Below, piece after piece: positions 1 to 8,548 of a DNA stretch of 64,000 bases; position 1 is the stretch's first letter, and each line of letters opens with the position of its first letter. The stretch spans positions 248,001 to 312,000 of the forward strand of contig NZ_CP045701.2 of NCBI RefSeq assembly GCF_009601685.2, in the 5' to 3' direction. Both the position numbers and the translations under genes were made by a program. Below the pieces are notes generated by a model. It was given only the letters and a program-made list of their open reading frames with translations. It did no database searches and had not been told where the DNA came from. This stretch comes from Pseudomonas brassicacearum. GTDB lineage: Bacteria; Pseudomonadota; Gammaproteobacteria; Pseudomonadales; Pseudomonadaceae.

Positions 1-2
1 CG

Positions 3-1598
3 TTCGACGGTTTGCCGCTGGTGGTCAGCCCGACCCCGGCTGGACGCAACTCCCAGCCCTACGCCGGGCGCCGGGTGTGTGCCGGCAATACCAACTGCAC
101 GCCGATCTGCCCGATCCAGGCCAAGTACGACGCGACGGTGACCCTGAACAAGGCCCTGAACACCGGCAAGGTCCGGGTCATGTACCGGACCGTGGCCAGC
201 AAAGTGACCGTGGGCCCGGACAAGAACATCAATGGTATCGAATTCATTCAATACCAGCTTGGCGAGGGGCCGCAGACGGGCACTGGCGTGGCCATCGGGC
301 AGCGTTACGTGATCGCGGCCCATGCCATCGAAACCCCTAAATTGTTGCTCAATTCCAAGACCCCGGCCTGGCCCGATGGCGTGGCCAACAGCAGTGGGCA
401 AGTGGGACGCAGTTTGTCCGACCACCCGATTTACCTGGCATGGGGGCTGATGCCGGAAGGCAAGACGGTATTTCCGTACAGGGGCCCGGTGTCCACGGCG
501 GGCATCGAGAGCCTGCGTGACGGCGATTTTCGCAGCCAGCGAGCGGCGTGGCGCATCGAAATCGGCAACGAGGGCTGGAACTGGCCGGTGGGCGACCCTT
601 ACGTCACCGTGGCCGATTTTATCGACGGGAAGAACAAAAGCTGCACCAACCCGTTGCCATCGAAAGAGAACCCGCCGCCGCCCACTGAGGCGCTTTACGG
701 CACGGCGCTGATTCAACGGCTCAACGATTTGTTCATCCGCCAGTTTCGGATCGGCTTTTTGGTGGAGCAGGTAGAGAAGGATCCCGACCGGTCCAATAGC
801 TACATCGTGCCCTCGACGGACAAACTCACGGACGGGCTCGGCATTCTCCGGCCGGAAATCCACTACGACCTGTCCGATTACACCAAGGAAGGTTTCAGGC
901 AGGCGAAGATACTGGCGAGCCATATCATCAAGGACCTGCTTGGTGCCGTGGAGCTGACGGTGCCGATTGGCCAAGGGACTTTCAGGTACAAAGAAGAGGA
1001 TTACAGCTTCCAGGGCGCCGGGCACCTGATGGGCACCTATCGCATGGGCGATGATCCGGCCAAGTCGGTGGTGGACAAGGACCAGCGCAGTTGGGACCAC
1101 AAGAACCTGTTCCTGGTGGGCGACGGCGTCTTTCCCAGCACCGGCACTTCGAACCCGAGCCTGACGATTGCAGCGCTGTCGTTCCGGGCCGGGGACACTG
1201 TGGCCAACGACCTGAAGGCGGTGACGATGCAGGTCCAATCCACCATCGCCTGGCAGGGCACCGGCGTGCAGGTCAACGGGTTGGTCCCGCGCCTGGTTCG
1301 CTACGTCAGCGGGCTCTGGTGTGCCAGCCCGCAGGGCGGCAATGTCGATGGAAATGGCGGTTCGAGGCACATCGACTACAGCAGCTATGCCTTGCCCGGT
1401 GCCGCCGAAGGCGCCTTGATCGGTCGCGTGGGCAATGGTGGCAAGCCGTTCCTGGTGGGTGATCTGGGACAGGTTCCGGGCAACGAGCAAGGGGAACTGC
1501 AACTGTGCATCAACGATGACCTGACCGGGCAGCACGGGTCTGGCTTGAAAGATAACACCGGCGCGCTGACGATACGGGTCGAGTTTGGTGCGCTGTAA
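3..1598 (+). CDS. GMC-family oxidoreductase with C-terminal LecA-like domain (5' partial)
   Basis: FAD-dependent alcohol/sugar oxidoreductase of the GMC superfamily. The frame is open to the window edge and the N-terminal FAD-binding glycine motif is missing, so the gene starts upstream; the TTG at 12 is not a credible start. Visible family features are a Cys-rich stretch CAGNTNCTPICP near the start, which resembles the FAD subunits of gluconate/sorbitol-type dehydrogenases, and the C-terminal GMC signature GHLMGTYRMG...NLFLVGDGVFPSTGTSNPSLTIAAL. After that signature lie about 120 extra residues (from about 1230) that resemble the P. aeruginosa galactophilic lectin LecA: a W-x-GTGVQVN start, a LIGRVGNGGKPFLVG strand, and an NDD...GLKDNTGALTIRVEF end where LecA has its calcium/galactose loop. 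Lectin assignment is by pattern only. A lectin tail on a sugar or alcohol oxidase would keep it near glycan substrates (inference). Confidence 0.85.
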   Translation, partial: FDGLPLVVSPTPAGRNSQPYAGRRVCAGNTNCTPICPIQAKYDATVTLNKALNTGKVRVMYRTVASKVTVGPDKNINGIEFIQYQLGEGPQTGTGVAIGQRYVIAAHAIETPKLLLNSKTPAWPDGVANSSGQVGRSLSDHPIYLAWGLMPEGKTVFPYRGPVSTAGIESLRDGDFRSQRAAWRIEIGNEGWNWPVGDPYVTVADFIDGKNKSCTNPLPSKENPPPPTEALYGTALIQRLNDLFIRQFRIGFLVEQVEKDPDRSNSYIVPSTDKLTDGLGILRPEIHYDLSDYTKEGFRQAKILASHIIKDLLGAVELTVPIGQGTFRYKEEDYSFQGAGHLMGTYRMGDDPAKSVVDKDQRSWDHKNLFLVGDGVFPSTGTSNPSLTIAALSFRAGDTVANDLKAVTMQVQSTIAWQGTGVQVNGLVPRLVRYVSGLWCASPQGGNVDGNGGSRHIDYSSYALPGAAEGALIGRVGNGGKPFLVGDLGQVPGNEQGELQLCINDDLTGQHGSGLKDNTGALTIRVEFGAL

Positions 1599-1624
1599 CG
1601 CTTGAGTGGTAATGGTCCAACACC

Positions 1625-1757
1625 CTGTGGGAGCGAACCTGTGGGAGCAAGGCTTGCCCGCGATGCAAACACCTCGGTGTAGCTGATAGACCGAGGCGAT
1701 GCTATCGCGGGCAAGCCTTGCTCCCACAAGTTCATTCCCACAGGTTCGCTCCAACAG
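1625..1757. repeat. REPIN-like inverted pair of REP sequences
   Basis: Two REP copies of the GTGGGAGCAAGGCTTGCC type face each other around a short centre, so the whole stretch can fold into one long hairpin. It lies between the convergent ends of the GMC gene and the Mpo1-like gene. The same family occurs inside the pvfC coding sequence. Confidence 0.8.
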
Positions 1758-1781
1758 GGGGAGGCTGGTGGTGCGTTGTGT

Positions 1782-2306
1782 TCAGGCGACCGAGCGCTGG
1801 TGGCGCAAGGCTACGGGCCCGACGCGCTCTTCGATGGCCCGCTTCAGTTCGCCGCGAAGCCCCAGCAGAAAGCCTGCCTCCACCACCACAAACAGCGGCC
1901 CGACAATCAGCCCGGTGAGGTCGTCGACGAACGCCGGCTTGCGGCCTTCGTAATAGTGGCCGACAAACTGGATCACCCAACCCACCACGAACATCCCCAG
2001 GCCACTGCCCAGCCATACCCAGGTGCTTTGCGCGGCGAGCACCTGGCCCAGCCATAGCGCCAGGCCCAGCAACACCGTCATCAGCACCCCCAGGCGCAAC
2101 TCCAGGCGCAAGTAGAACCAGGCACTGGCCACGGCCACCAGCAGCGCTGGCGACACCAGGACCGCACCTACCTGCCAGCCTGGCCGCGACAGCAGCACGG
2201 CGACGGCGACGAAGATCAGCGGAATGCCGATGAAATGGCTGGCGATGTTGCGCGGGTCGCGATGATAGGCGGCGTATTGACTGAGATGATCGACGAGGCT
2301 TTTCAT
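1782..2306 (-). CDS. Mpo1-like (DUF962) integral membrane protein
   Basis: A 174-residue protein of the DUF962/Mpo1 family. Yeast Mpo1 is an Fe(II)-dependent dioxygenase for alpha-oxidation of 2-hydroxy fatty acids; the bacterial role is not established. The two family motifs are present: H-x-x-P-x-N-x-x-x-H-x-x-G-x-P near residues 15-30 (YHRDPRNIASHFIGIPL) and GHYYEGRKPA near residue 125. These supply the histidines thought to bind iron. Four hydrophobic segments lie between and after them. The ATG at 2306 was chosen because a strong AGGAGG lies 7 bases upstream; a longer frame to 2351 has no such site. It is divergent from the Crp/Fnr gene with under 90 bp between starts, so control by that regulator is possible. 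Confidence 0.85.
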   Translation of the reverse strand: MKSLVDHLSQYAAYHRDPRNIASHFIGIPLIFVAVAVLLSRPGWQVGAVLVSPALLVAVASAWFYLRLELRLGVLMTVLLGLALWLGQVLAAQSTWVWLGSGLGMFVVGWVIQFVGHYYEGRKPAFVDDLTGLIVGPLFVVVEAGFLLGLRGELKRAIEERVGPVALRHQRSVA

Positions 2307-2393
2307 TGTTGTTCCTCCTGAGGTGATGCTTGCATGATGCCCAGGTACCACAAGGCGTTCTGTCAGTTAGCCGACACTTGTCCCGGAGTTCCC

Positions 2394-3080
2394 ATGAATT
2401 CGCATCCCTGGCACTCACACCTGATGGCCGGCCACTGGTACAGCCATCTGCCTGCTGAGTTTCAGAATAGTCTGCTGGGCATGGCGCGGGTGCGCCGCCT
2501 GACGCCGGGTCATCGGCTGTTCCAGCGCGGCGATCCACCGTGCGGGCTGTATGCCCTGCTGGAAGGCGCGGTGCGTGTTGGAGCAGTGAACGAACAGGGC
2601 AAGGAGGCGCTGCTGAGCGTGGTGGAGGCGCCCCACTGGTTCGGTGAAATCTGCCTGTTCGATGGCCAGCCGCGCACGCATGATGCGGTGGTCGTCGGTC
2701 AATGTACGCTGCTGCACGTGCCCCAGGCGCCGTTGCTGGCATTGCTGCAAGAGCAGCCGATCTACTGGCGGCATCTCGCATTATTGATGAGCCACAAACT
2801 GCGCCTGACCTTCATCAACCTGGAGCACCTGAGCCTGATGCCCGCCCCGGCCCGCGTGGCCTACCGCCTGCTGATGATCGCCGAGGGCTACGGCGAAATC
2901 GAACCGGCCCGACGGGTCCTGCAACTGCCCCAGGAACAACTGGCGCTGATGCTCGCGCTGTCACGCCAGACCACCAACCAAATCCTCAAGGACCTGCAGG
3001 CCCAGGGCATTCTTCACCTGGGGTATGGCGAGATAGAAATCGTCGACATCGAGCGGTTGCGGGCGTTGACCACGCCCTGA
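2394..3080 (+). CDS. Crp/Fnr-family transcriptional regulator
   Basis: A 228-residue regulator. An N-terminal cyclic-nucleotide-binding-type beta barrel (about residues 25-140, with GDPPCGLYALLEGAVRVG and a PHWFGEICLFDGQPRTHDA turn) precedes a long dimer helix and a C-terminal winged helix (LMLALSRQTTNQILKDLQAQGIL, about 185-210). The Arg-Thr pair in the PRTHDA turn resembles a phosphate-binding cassette, but whether it binds a nucleotide cannot be told. There is no Fnr-type N-terminal cysteine cluster. The start at 2394 (MNSHPW) is preferred over an upstream ATG at 2334, since that would overlap the divergent Mpo1-like gene and its Shine-Dalgarno sequence. Confidence 0.85.
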   Translation: MNSHPWHSHLMAGHWYSHLPAEFQNSLLGMARVRRLTPGHRLFQRGDPPCGLYALLEGAVRVGAVNEQGKEALLSVVEAPHWFGEICLFDGQPRTHDAVVVGQCTLLHVPQAPLLALLQEQPIYWRHLALLMSHKLRLTFINLEHLSLMPAPARVAYRLLMIAEGYGEIEPARRVLQLPQEQLALMLALSRQTTNQILKDLQAQGILHLGYGEIEIVDIERLRALTTP

Positions 3081-3116
3081 AACAGGTGGGCGCGAGCTTG
3101 CTCCCGCTGGCCTGCG

Positions 3117-3255
3117 CTGTAGGAGCTGCCGAAGGCTCGGGCCGCGTTCGGACGATCTTTTGATCTTTTGATCTTTTGATCTTTTGATCTTTCGCTTGAG
3201 ATTCAAGCGTCAGGGGAAAGATCGCAGCCTCGCTCCGCTCGACAGCTCCTACGGG
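3117..3255. repeat. REPIN, 'GTAGGAGCTG' family, with GATCTTTT tandem run
   Basis: Outer arms read GTAGGAGCTGCC on the left and CAGCTCCTAC on the right; inner arms contain GATCTTT and AAAGATC. The centre carries five tandem copies of the 8-mer GATCTTTT/C, longer than in the other copies of this family in the window. It sits between the convergent Crp/Fnr and AraC genes. Confidence 0.85.
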
Positions 3256-3332
3256 TCGAGCGGGAGCAAGCGCCCTCGCCACGGGTCTTGGATTGTCTGG
3301 GCGATAGGGCCCGCCCAGGCGCTGCAAAGCCC

Positions 3333-4337
3333 CTAGCGCAACCCATCCCGAAACTGCCCCGGCGTCATCCCGGTCCAGCGCTTGAAGGCGCGGCTGAAGC
3401 TGCTGGCATCGGCAAAGCCCAGCAGATAACTGACTTCGCTCAGCGAGCAATTCGGATCACGCAGATGCAGCAGCGCCAGATTCTCCCGGCACTCGTTGAG
3501 CAGTGCGTCGAAGCGGCAGCCTTCGTCGGCCAGGTGCCGTTGCAGGCTGCGCAGGCTCAGGTGCATGGCTTGGGCGATGCGTTCGGCGCTGGGTTCGCCT
3601 TCGGGCAGTTGGGCCTCGATGGCCGCGCGTACCTTGCGCTCCCAGGTCAGCGGCTTGAGCTGGGCGAGGGTGCGTTCGAGCACGGTTTCGTTGTGTTCGG
3701 CCAGTTCCGGGTTGGCGTCGTCCAGGTGGCTGTCGAAATCGGCGAGGTTGAACTCCAGGCGATCCTGGTCGGCGCCAAAATGCACTGGCGAGCGGAACAC
3801 CTTGTGCCAGGGGCTGGGGTCCGCGGGTTCCGGGCGCCGCAGGTACACCGCCAGCGGTGCGTAATCACGGCCGAGGCGATTGCGGCAGGTGCGCACGTAA
3901 ATCGCCGCGAACGCATCGATGGCTTCAAAGGCTGGCGCCGGTCGGCCCGGCGGCACCTCGAGGCTGAAGCGATAACGGTCCCCGGCGCGGATCAGCTGGA
4001 GGGTCAAGGCATCGCTGACCACCGGGTGATAGCGCACGATCCGCTCGAACACTTCCCGCAGGCTGCCGCTGGCCACCAGGGCATAACCCAGCGCATGAAA
4101 CGTGGTGGGGCTGACGAAGCGCGACACCCGCAGGCCGATGGCCGGGTCGCCGCTGGCCTGCACGGCCAATGCCCACAGGCGCGTGGTGGCCGAGAGCGGG
4201 TAACGGGCATTCGGGTCGTCCATCCATTGCGGGTCGAGGCCGGCTTCTACGCACAGGGCATGGCTGTCCAGGCCCAGCGCATCGAGCTGTTTGCGCAGGG
4301 CGCGGGTCCAGCTGGCGAGGGAAGTCGGTTCAGTCAT
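3333..4337 (-). CDS. AraC-family regulator (Arabinose_bd type)
   Basis: A 334-residue regulator with an N-terminal ligand-binding region of the Arabinose_bd family (about residues 20-210, GLDPQWMDDPNARYPLSATTRLWALA) and a C-terminal AraC/XylS double helix-turn-helix (about 235-334: RIAQAMHLSLRSLQRHLADEG, then SLSEVSYLLGFADASSFSRAFKRWTGMTPGQFR). Its start lies 100 bp from the divergent desaturase gene, the usual arrangement of an activator and its target. Related pseudomonad regulators respond to fatty acids or small hydrophobic effectors; a lipid-related ligand is inferred here from the neighbour. Confidence 0.9.
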   Translation of the reverse strand: MTEPTSLASWTRALRKQLDALGLDSHALCVEAGLDPQWMDDPNARYPLSATTRLWALAVQASGDPAIGLRVSRFVSPTTFHALGYALVASGSLREVFERIVRYHPVVSDALTLQLIRAGDRYRFSLEVPPGRPAPAFEAIDAFAAIYVRTCRNRLGRDYAPLAVYLRRPEPADPSPWHKVFRSPVHFGADQDRLEFNLADFDSHLDDANPELAEHNETVLERTLAQLKPLTWERKVRAAIEAQLPEGEPSAERIAQAMHLSLRSLQRHLADEGCRFDALLNECRENLALLHLRDPNCSLSEVSYLLGFADASSFSRAFKRWTGMTPGQFRDGLR

Positions 4338-4437
4338 GACGATTGGCGCTTGCGGTCAACAGGTTGGCGTTTACGGCTACCACCCCAGGGGACAACGCCC
4401 GGCAGGATGAGCACATCTCTAACAGAGGATGTAAGCC

Positions 4438-5520
4438 ATGCACGGCACTTGCGCAAGCCCCGAGCGATTGAATGCACAACAACGATCGGCCCATATTCGC
4501 CAGGTGGTCCTGGCCCGGGGCGAAGAGTTGCGGCGGCGCTATCCGATCCTGCGCCACCAGGATGCGTTGGGCGCGGGCATCCTGGCGTTCGCCCTGGCCG
4601 GGATGATCGGTTCGGCGCTGCTCTACATCAATGGTTACCTGGCCGGGTGGGCGTGCCTGTTGCTCAACGCGTTTTTCGCTTCGCTGACCCACGAGTTGGA
4701 ACACGACCTGATCCACAGCATGTATTTTCGCAAGCAGCGCCTGCCCCACAATTTGATGATGGGCCTGGTGTGGCTGGCGCGGCCGAGCACGATCAATCCG
4801 TGGATCCGCCGCCACCTGCACCTCAACCATCACAAGGTGTCCGGCAGCGAGGCCGACATGGAGGAACGGGCCATCACCAACGGCGAACCCTGGGGATTGG
4901 CGCGGTTGCTGATGGTCGGCGATAACGTGATGTCGGCCTTCATCCGCCTGCTGCGGGCCAAGAGCTGGGCGCACAAGCGCAGCATCCTCAAGCGCACGCT
5001 GAAGGTGTATTTCCCACTGGCGTTGCTGCACTGGGGCGCCTGGTATGTGTTCCTGGGATTTCATGGGGCCAACGGTATTGCCAGCCTGCTGGGTACGTCG
5101 ATTGACTGGTCGGCCACCACGCTGGCGACGATGCAGGTGATCGACATCGCCGCGGTGGTGATCATCGGCCCGAACGTGCTGCGCACCTTTTGCCTGCACT
5201 TCATCAGCTCGAACATGCACTACTACGGCGACATCGACCCGGGCAATGTCATCCAGCAGACCCAGGTGCTCAACCCCTGGTGGCTATGGCCGTTGCAAGC
5301 GTTCTGCTTCAACTTCGGCAGCAGCCACGGTATTCACCATTTCGTGGTGAAGGAGCCGTTCTACATTCGCCAATTGACGGTGCCGGTGGCCCATGAGGTG
5401 ATGCGCGAGATGGGTGTGCGGTTCAATGATTTCGGTACGTTTGGACGGGCGAACCGGTTTGTGCGCGAAGAGGGTGAGGTGCGGGAGAAAGCTCCCGCCG
5501 GTCCTGCAGGAGCTGTGTAA
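4438..5520 (+). CDS. Membrane fatty-acid desaturase / alkane hydroxylase family protein
   Basis: A 360-residue integral membrane di-iron enzyme. The three histidine boxes of membrane desaturases are present: HELEHDLIH at 85-93, HLHLNHH at 126-132 and HGIHHF at 297-302. Hydrophobic segments lie near 45-80, 190-210 and 230-250. Such enzymes insert double bonds or hydroxyls in acyl chains using O2 and an electron donor; no reductase gene is adjacent. The last dozen residues (KAPAGPAGAV) are encoded by the start of a REPIN, so the stop codon is supplied by the repeat. An RBS-like AGAGGA precedes the ATG. It is divergent from the AraC gene, which probably controls it. Confidence 0.85.
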   Translation: MHGTCASPERLNAQQRSAHIRQVVLARGEELRRRYPILRHQDALGAGILAFALAGMIGSALLYINGYLAGWACLLLNAFFASLTHELEHDLIHSMYFRKQRLPHNLMMGLVWLARPSTINPWIRRHLHLNHHKVSGSEADMEERAITNGEPWGLARLLMVGDNVMSAFIRLLRAKSWAHKRSILKRTLKVYFPLALLHWGAWYVFLGFHGANGIASLLGTSIDWSATTLATMQVIDIAAVVIIGPNVLRTFCLHFISSNMHYYGDIDPGNVIQQTQVLNPWWLWPLQAFCFNFGSSHGIHHFVVKEPFYIRQLTVPVAHEVMREMGVRFNDFGTFGRANRFVREEGEVREKAPAGPAGAV

Positions 5521-5655
5521 GAGCCGTGTAGGACCTATGTAGGAGCTGTCGAGTGCAACGAGGCTGCGATCTTTCCCCAGACACTTGAATCCCAAGCGAA
5601 AGATCAAAAGATCGTCCGAACGCGGCCCGAGCCTTCGCCAGCTCCTACAGAGCCC
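5521..5655. repeat. REPIN, 'GTAGGAGCTG' family, directly after the desaturase stop
   Basis: Same family as the element at 3117 but in the opposite orientation: GTAGGAGCTGTCGAGTGC on the left, AAAGATCAAAAGATCG in the centre, and CAGCTCCTACAG on the right. Short GTGTAGG and GTAGGAG tandem pieces precede it, and its edge forms the 3' end of the desaturase gene. Confidence 0.85.
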
Positions 5656-5747
5656 AGCGGGAGCAAGCTCTCATGGAACAAATTGCAACACCATGTTTTT
5701 AAAGTGCTTTTCAAAAAACTGCAATGTGACTCAGTTGGACCGCTATT

Positions 5748-5945
5748 CCCGTGTGGCGAGGGGATTTATCCCCGCTGGGCTGCGCAGCAGCCCCAAAAGC
5801 AACGACCTCGATCTTACTGGCACACCGAGTTGTCTGGTTGGGGGCCGCTGCGCAGCCCAGCGGGGATAAATCCCCTCGCCACAAGACCTGTTCCCTGCGC
5901 GACAGCGCAGCGTCGGCGACTCCCTCGCCACAATGGTATGCGTCA
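5748..5945. repeat. REPIN, 'GTGGCGAGGGGATTTATCCCC' type, plus a half copy
   Basis: Arms GTGGCGAGGGGATTTATC (from 5752) and GGGATAAATCCCCTCGCCAC (to 5882) are reverse complements, with a second inner pair GCTGCGCAGC / GCTGCGCAGC. A partial copy (CTCCCTCGCCACAATGG) follows to 5935. Together with the preceding REPIN it fills the gene-free gap between the desaturase and the receptor gene. Confidence 0.85.
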
Positions 5946-5959
5946 AGACCGGGAACAGG

Positions 5960-8464
5960 TTAGAACTGGTAACTCACCGTCGCTGCCACATTGCGCTCTT
6001 CACCCATGTAGCAATAGCTCAGGCTGGCGCACGAGGCGACGTAGCTTTCGTTGGTCAGGTTGTTTGCGTTCAGGCGTACATCCACGCCCTTCAAGCCGAC
6101 CTTGCCCAGGTCATACCCCACCGACGCATCGAACAACGTGTAGGACGGCACCTTCATGGTGTTCTCCGCATCGGCCCAGCTGTAGCCGACATAGCGCACA
6201 CCGCCACCCAGGCGCAGGCCGTCGAGGGCGCCGCTGTCGAACTTGTAGTCAGCCCAGACCGACGCCATGTGGCGTGGGGCCTGGGTCGGTGAGTTGCCCT
6301 TGTTTTCGATGATGTCGGTGGCGGTGCTCAAGGTGCTGATCATCGATTTCGAATATTCGATGTCGGTGAAGGTGTAGCTGCCCAGCACTTTGAATTGTTC
6401 GGTCAACTGCAGGTGCGCTTCCAGTTCCAGGCCTTGGGAGCGCACGGCCCCGACGGCGCGGTAGAAGTTTTCCTGGGGCAGTTTGGTTGCCAGGTTTTCC
6501 TGGTCGATGCGAAACAGCGAGGCGGTGTACAGGTCATCGGTGCCCGGTGGCTGGTACTTCAGGCCCAGTTCCCATTGCTTGCCATCGGTGGGCGGCAGCG
6601 GGTTGCCGGCGCTGTCGGCGTAGGAGTTGGGGTTGAACGACTCGGAGTAGCTGATGTACGGCGCCAGGCCATTGTCGAACAGGTACAGCGCCCCGGCGCG
6701 GCCGGTGAGCTTGGTGCGTTTGTCGTTGATCTCGGTGCCTTGTGGGCGGCCGAATTCGGCGATGCGGTTTTCGTCCGAGGTCTCGACCCAGTCCTGGCGC
6801 AGGCCGAGGGAGAATCGCCATTTGTCCATCTCGATCAGGTCTTGCAGGTACACACCGGTCTGCTCCAGGCGCCGCAGGTAGCTGGTGGGGCTGAAGTAGG
6901 TGATGGCCGAGTTGCCGTAGGTCGGGTCGAAGGCATTGATCGGCGCCAGGCTGCCGCTGGTCCAGTCGACCACGGTTTTGCGCCGCTGGTAGTCAGCCCC
7001 CATCAGTACGGTGTGCTTGGTCGCGCCGGTGAAGAATTCGGCTTGCAGCATGTTGTCGACGATGAAGGAATGGAGCTTTTCTTCGGCGCCGGTGTAATAG
7101 CGGTTCAGCTCGTTGCTGGTGGGCGTAGTCCAGCCATAGGCGTAGACCTGATCGTTGGTGACTTTGGAATCCAGGTAACGGAAGTTCTGCCGGGCGGTGA
7201 AGACATCGTTGAAACGGTGCTCGAATTGGTAGCCGAACGACTGTTGGTCGCGCTCGTAACCGTCGACGCCCGGTTCGCCTTCGAAGAAGTTTTCGGAGAT
7301 CCGCCGGCCGTTGCGCTGATGCAAGGTGCCGTCGGCCGGCATGCCACCGTGGTAGCCGCCGTCGGGGTCATGTTGCAGGTAGGCTTGCAGCGTCAGCGAG
7401 GTGTCCTCGCTGAAATCGATGTTCACCGTGGGCGCGAGGGCGAAGCGTTTTTCCTTGTTGTGGTCGAACTGGGTGTCGGAGCTGTCCGCCAGGCCGATCA
7501 ACCGATAGGTGATGCGTTTGTCGTCATCCACGGGGCCGGTAAAGTCCAAACCCATGCCGCGTTGGCCCTGGGTGCCGACCGTGGCATGGATCTGGTGATA
7601 GGCCTCGTACTGCGGCTTCTTGCTGGTGAGCGCCACCAGGCCGCCGGGCGAACTGCGGCCGTAGAGCACCGAGGACGGGCCCTTGAGAATGTCGACCCGC
7701 TCCAGGAAATACGGATCGACCTGCATGGAACTGTAGGTGCCGCTGTCGCCCATGGACTTGAGACCGTCGAGGTAGATGTTATCCACCGAGCCGTCGTTGA
7801 AGCCGCGCATCGCCACGTAGTCGTAGCGGTGGGTCGCGCCATAGGGGTTGGTCAGCACGCCAGGGGTGTAGCGCATGGCCTGGGACACGGTTTGCGCGCC
7901 CTGATCGTCCATTTGCTCGCGGGTGACCACGGACACGCTCTGGGACGTTTCGCGCAGGGCGGTACTGGTCTTGGTGGCGATCTGGCTGTGGGTGGCGTTG
8001 TAGCCTTCCATGCTGCCCAGGGCGTTACCCAGGGCGAAGCCCTTGATGTTGGTGGTCGGCAGTTCCAGCGTGCTGCCAACGGTCTGGGTTTGCAGCACGT
8101 AGCTGCTGCCATCCTGGCTGACGGCAACCAGTCCCGAGCCACTGAGCAACTGGCTCAGGGCCTGGTCGGGCGAGTATTGACCCTTGAGCCCCGGGGACTG
8201 GACACCGCCGGTTTGCGCTGGCGTGCTTGCCAGGGTGATCCCTGCCTGGCGGGCGAACTGATTCAGTACATCGCTCAGTGGGCCGGGGGTGATGTTGTAG
8301 CTCTGAGGGCCGGCGGTCACGCTGCTTTGTGCGGCGACCGCGAGCATCGGCACGACACTGACCCCCAGCGCCGTGGAGAACAGCGCGGCATGGATCGCCT
8401 GGCGCAACAGGCCCGGTTGCGCAGAGAGGCCGAAGGGGTTCTTGGGAAGTACGCGCTCAGTCAT
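5960..8464 (-). CDS. TonB-dependent siderophore receptor with N-terminal signalling (STN) domain
   Basis: An 834-residue outer-membrane receptor and signal transducer. The order is signal sequence (about 1-46), STN secretin/TonB short domain (about 55-125, YNITPGPLSDVLNQFARQAGITL), plug (about 155-275, with MRYTPGVLTNPYG, VAMRGF and ERVDILKGPSSVLYGRSSPGGLVALTSKKP), then the beta barrel ending in the canonical terminal Phe (VSYQF). The CASLSYCY pair in a late loop is shared with FhuA/FoxA/FiuA-type hydroxamate receptors, so a ferrioxamine or ferrichrome-like ligand is likely; the exact one is unresolved. The STN domain and the upstream FecR and FecI homologues mark a cell-surface signalling system: ligand binding frees the sigma factor, which then transcribes this gene. 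Confidence 0.92.
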   Translation of the reverse strand: MTERVLPKNPFGLSAQPGLLRQAIHAALFSTALGVSVVPMLAVAAQSSVTAGPQSYNITPGPLSDVLNQFARQAGITLASTPAQTGGVQSPGLKGQYSPDQALSQLLSGSGLVAVSQDGSSYVLQTQTVGSTLELPTTNIKGFALGNALGSMEGYNATHSQIATKTSTALRETSQSVSVVTREQMDDQGAQTVSQAMRYTPGVLTNPYGATHRYDYVAMRGFNDGSVDNIYLDGLKSMGDSGTYSSMQVDPYFLERVDILKGPSSVLYGRSSPGGLVALTSKKPQYEAYHQIHATVGTQGQRGMGLDFTGPVDDDKRITYRLIGLADSSDTQFDHNKEKRFALAPTVNIDFSEDTSLTLQAYLQHDPDGGYHGGMPADGTLHQRNGRRISENFFEGEPGVDGYERDQQSFGYQFEHRFNDVFTARQNFRYLDSKVTNDQVYAYGWTTPTSNELNRYYTGAEEKLHSFIVDNMLQAEFFTGATKHTVLMGADYQRRKTVVDWTSGSLAPINAFDPTYGNSAITYFSPTSYLRRLEQTGVYLQDLIEMDKWRFSLGLRQDWVETSDENRIAEFGRPQGTEINDKRTKLTGRAGALYLFDNGLAPYISYSESFNPNSYADSAGNPLPPTDGKQWELGLKYQPPGTDDLYTASLFRIDQENLATKLPQENFYRAVGAVRSQGLELEAHLQLTEQFKVLGSYTFTDIEYSKSMISTLSTATDIIENKGNSPTQAPRHMASVWADYKFDSGALDGLRLGGGVRYVGYSWADAENTMKVPSYTLFDASVGYDLGKVGLKGVDVRLNANNLTNESYVASCASLSYCYMGEERNVAATVSYQF

Positions 8465-8548
8465 TGTGGGTTCCGTTGCAGTCGCCGAAGGCAGATAAGG
8501 GTTGCTTACTGTCCTAGCCGGACGCCGGCGTGAAACCCGCCAAAAAAA

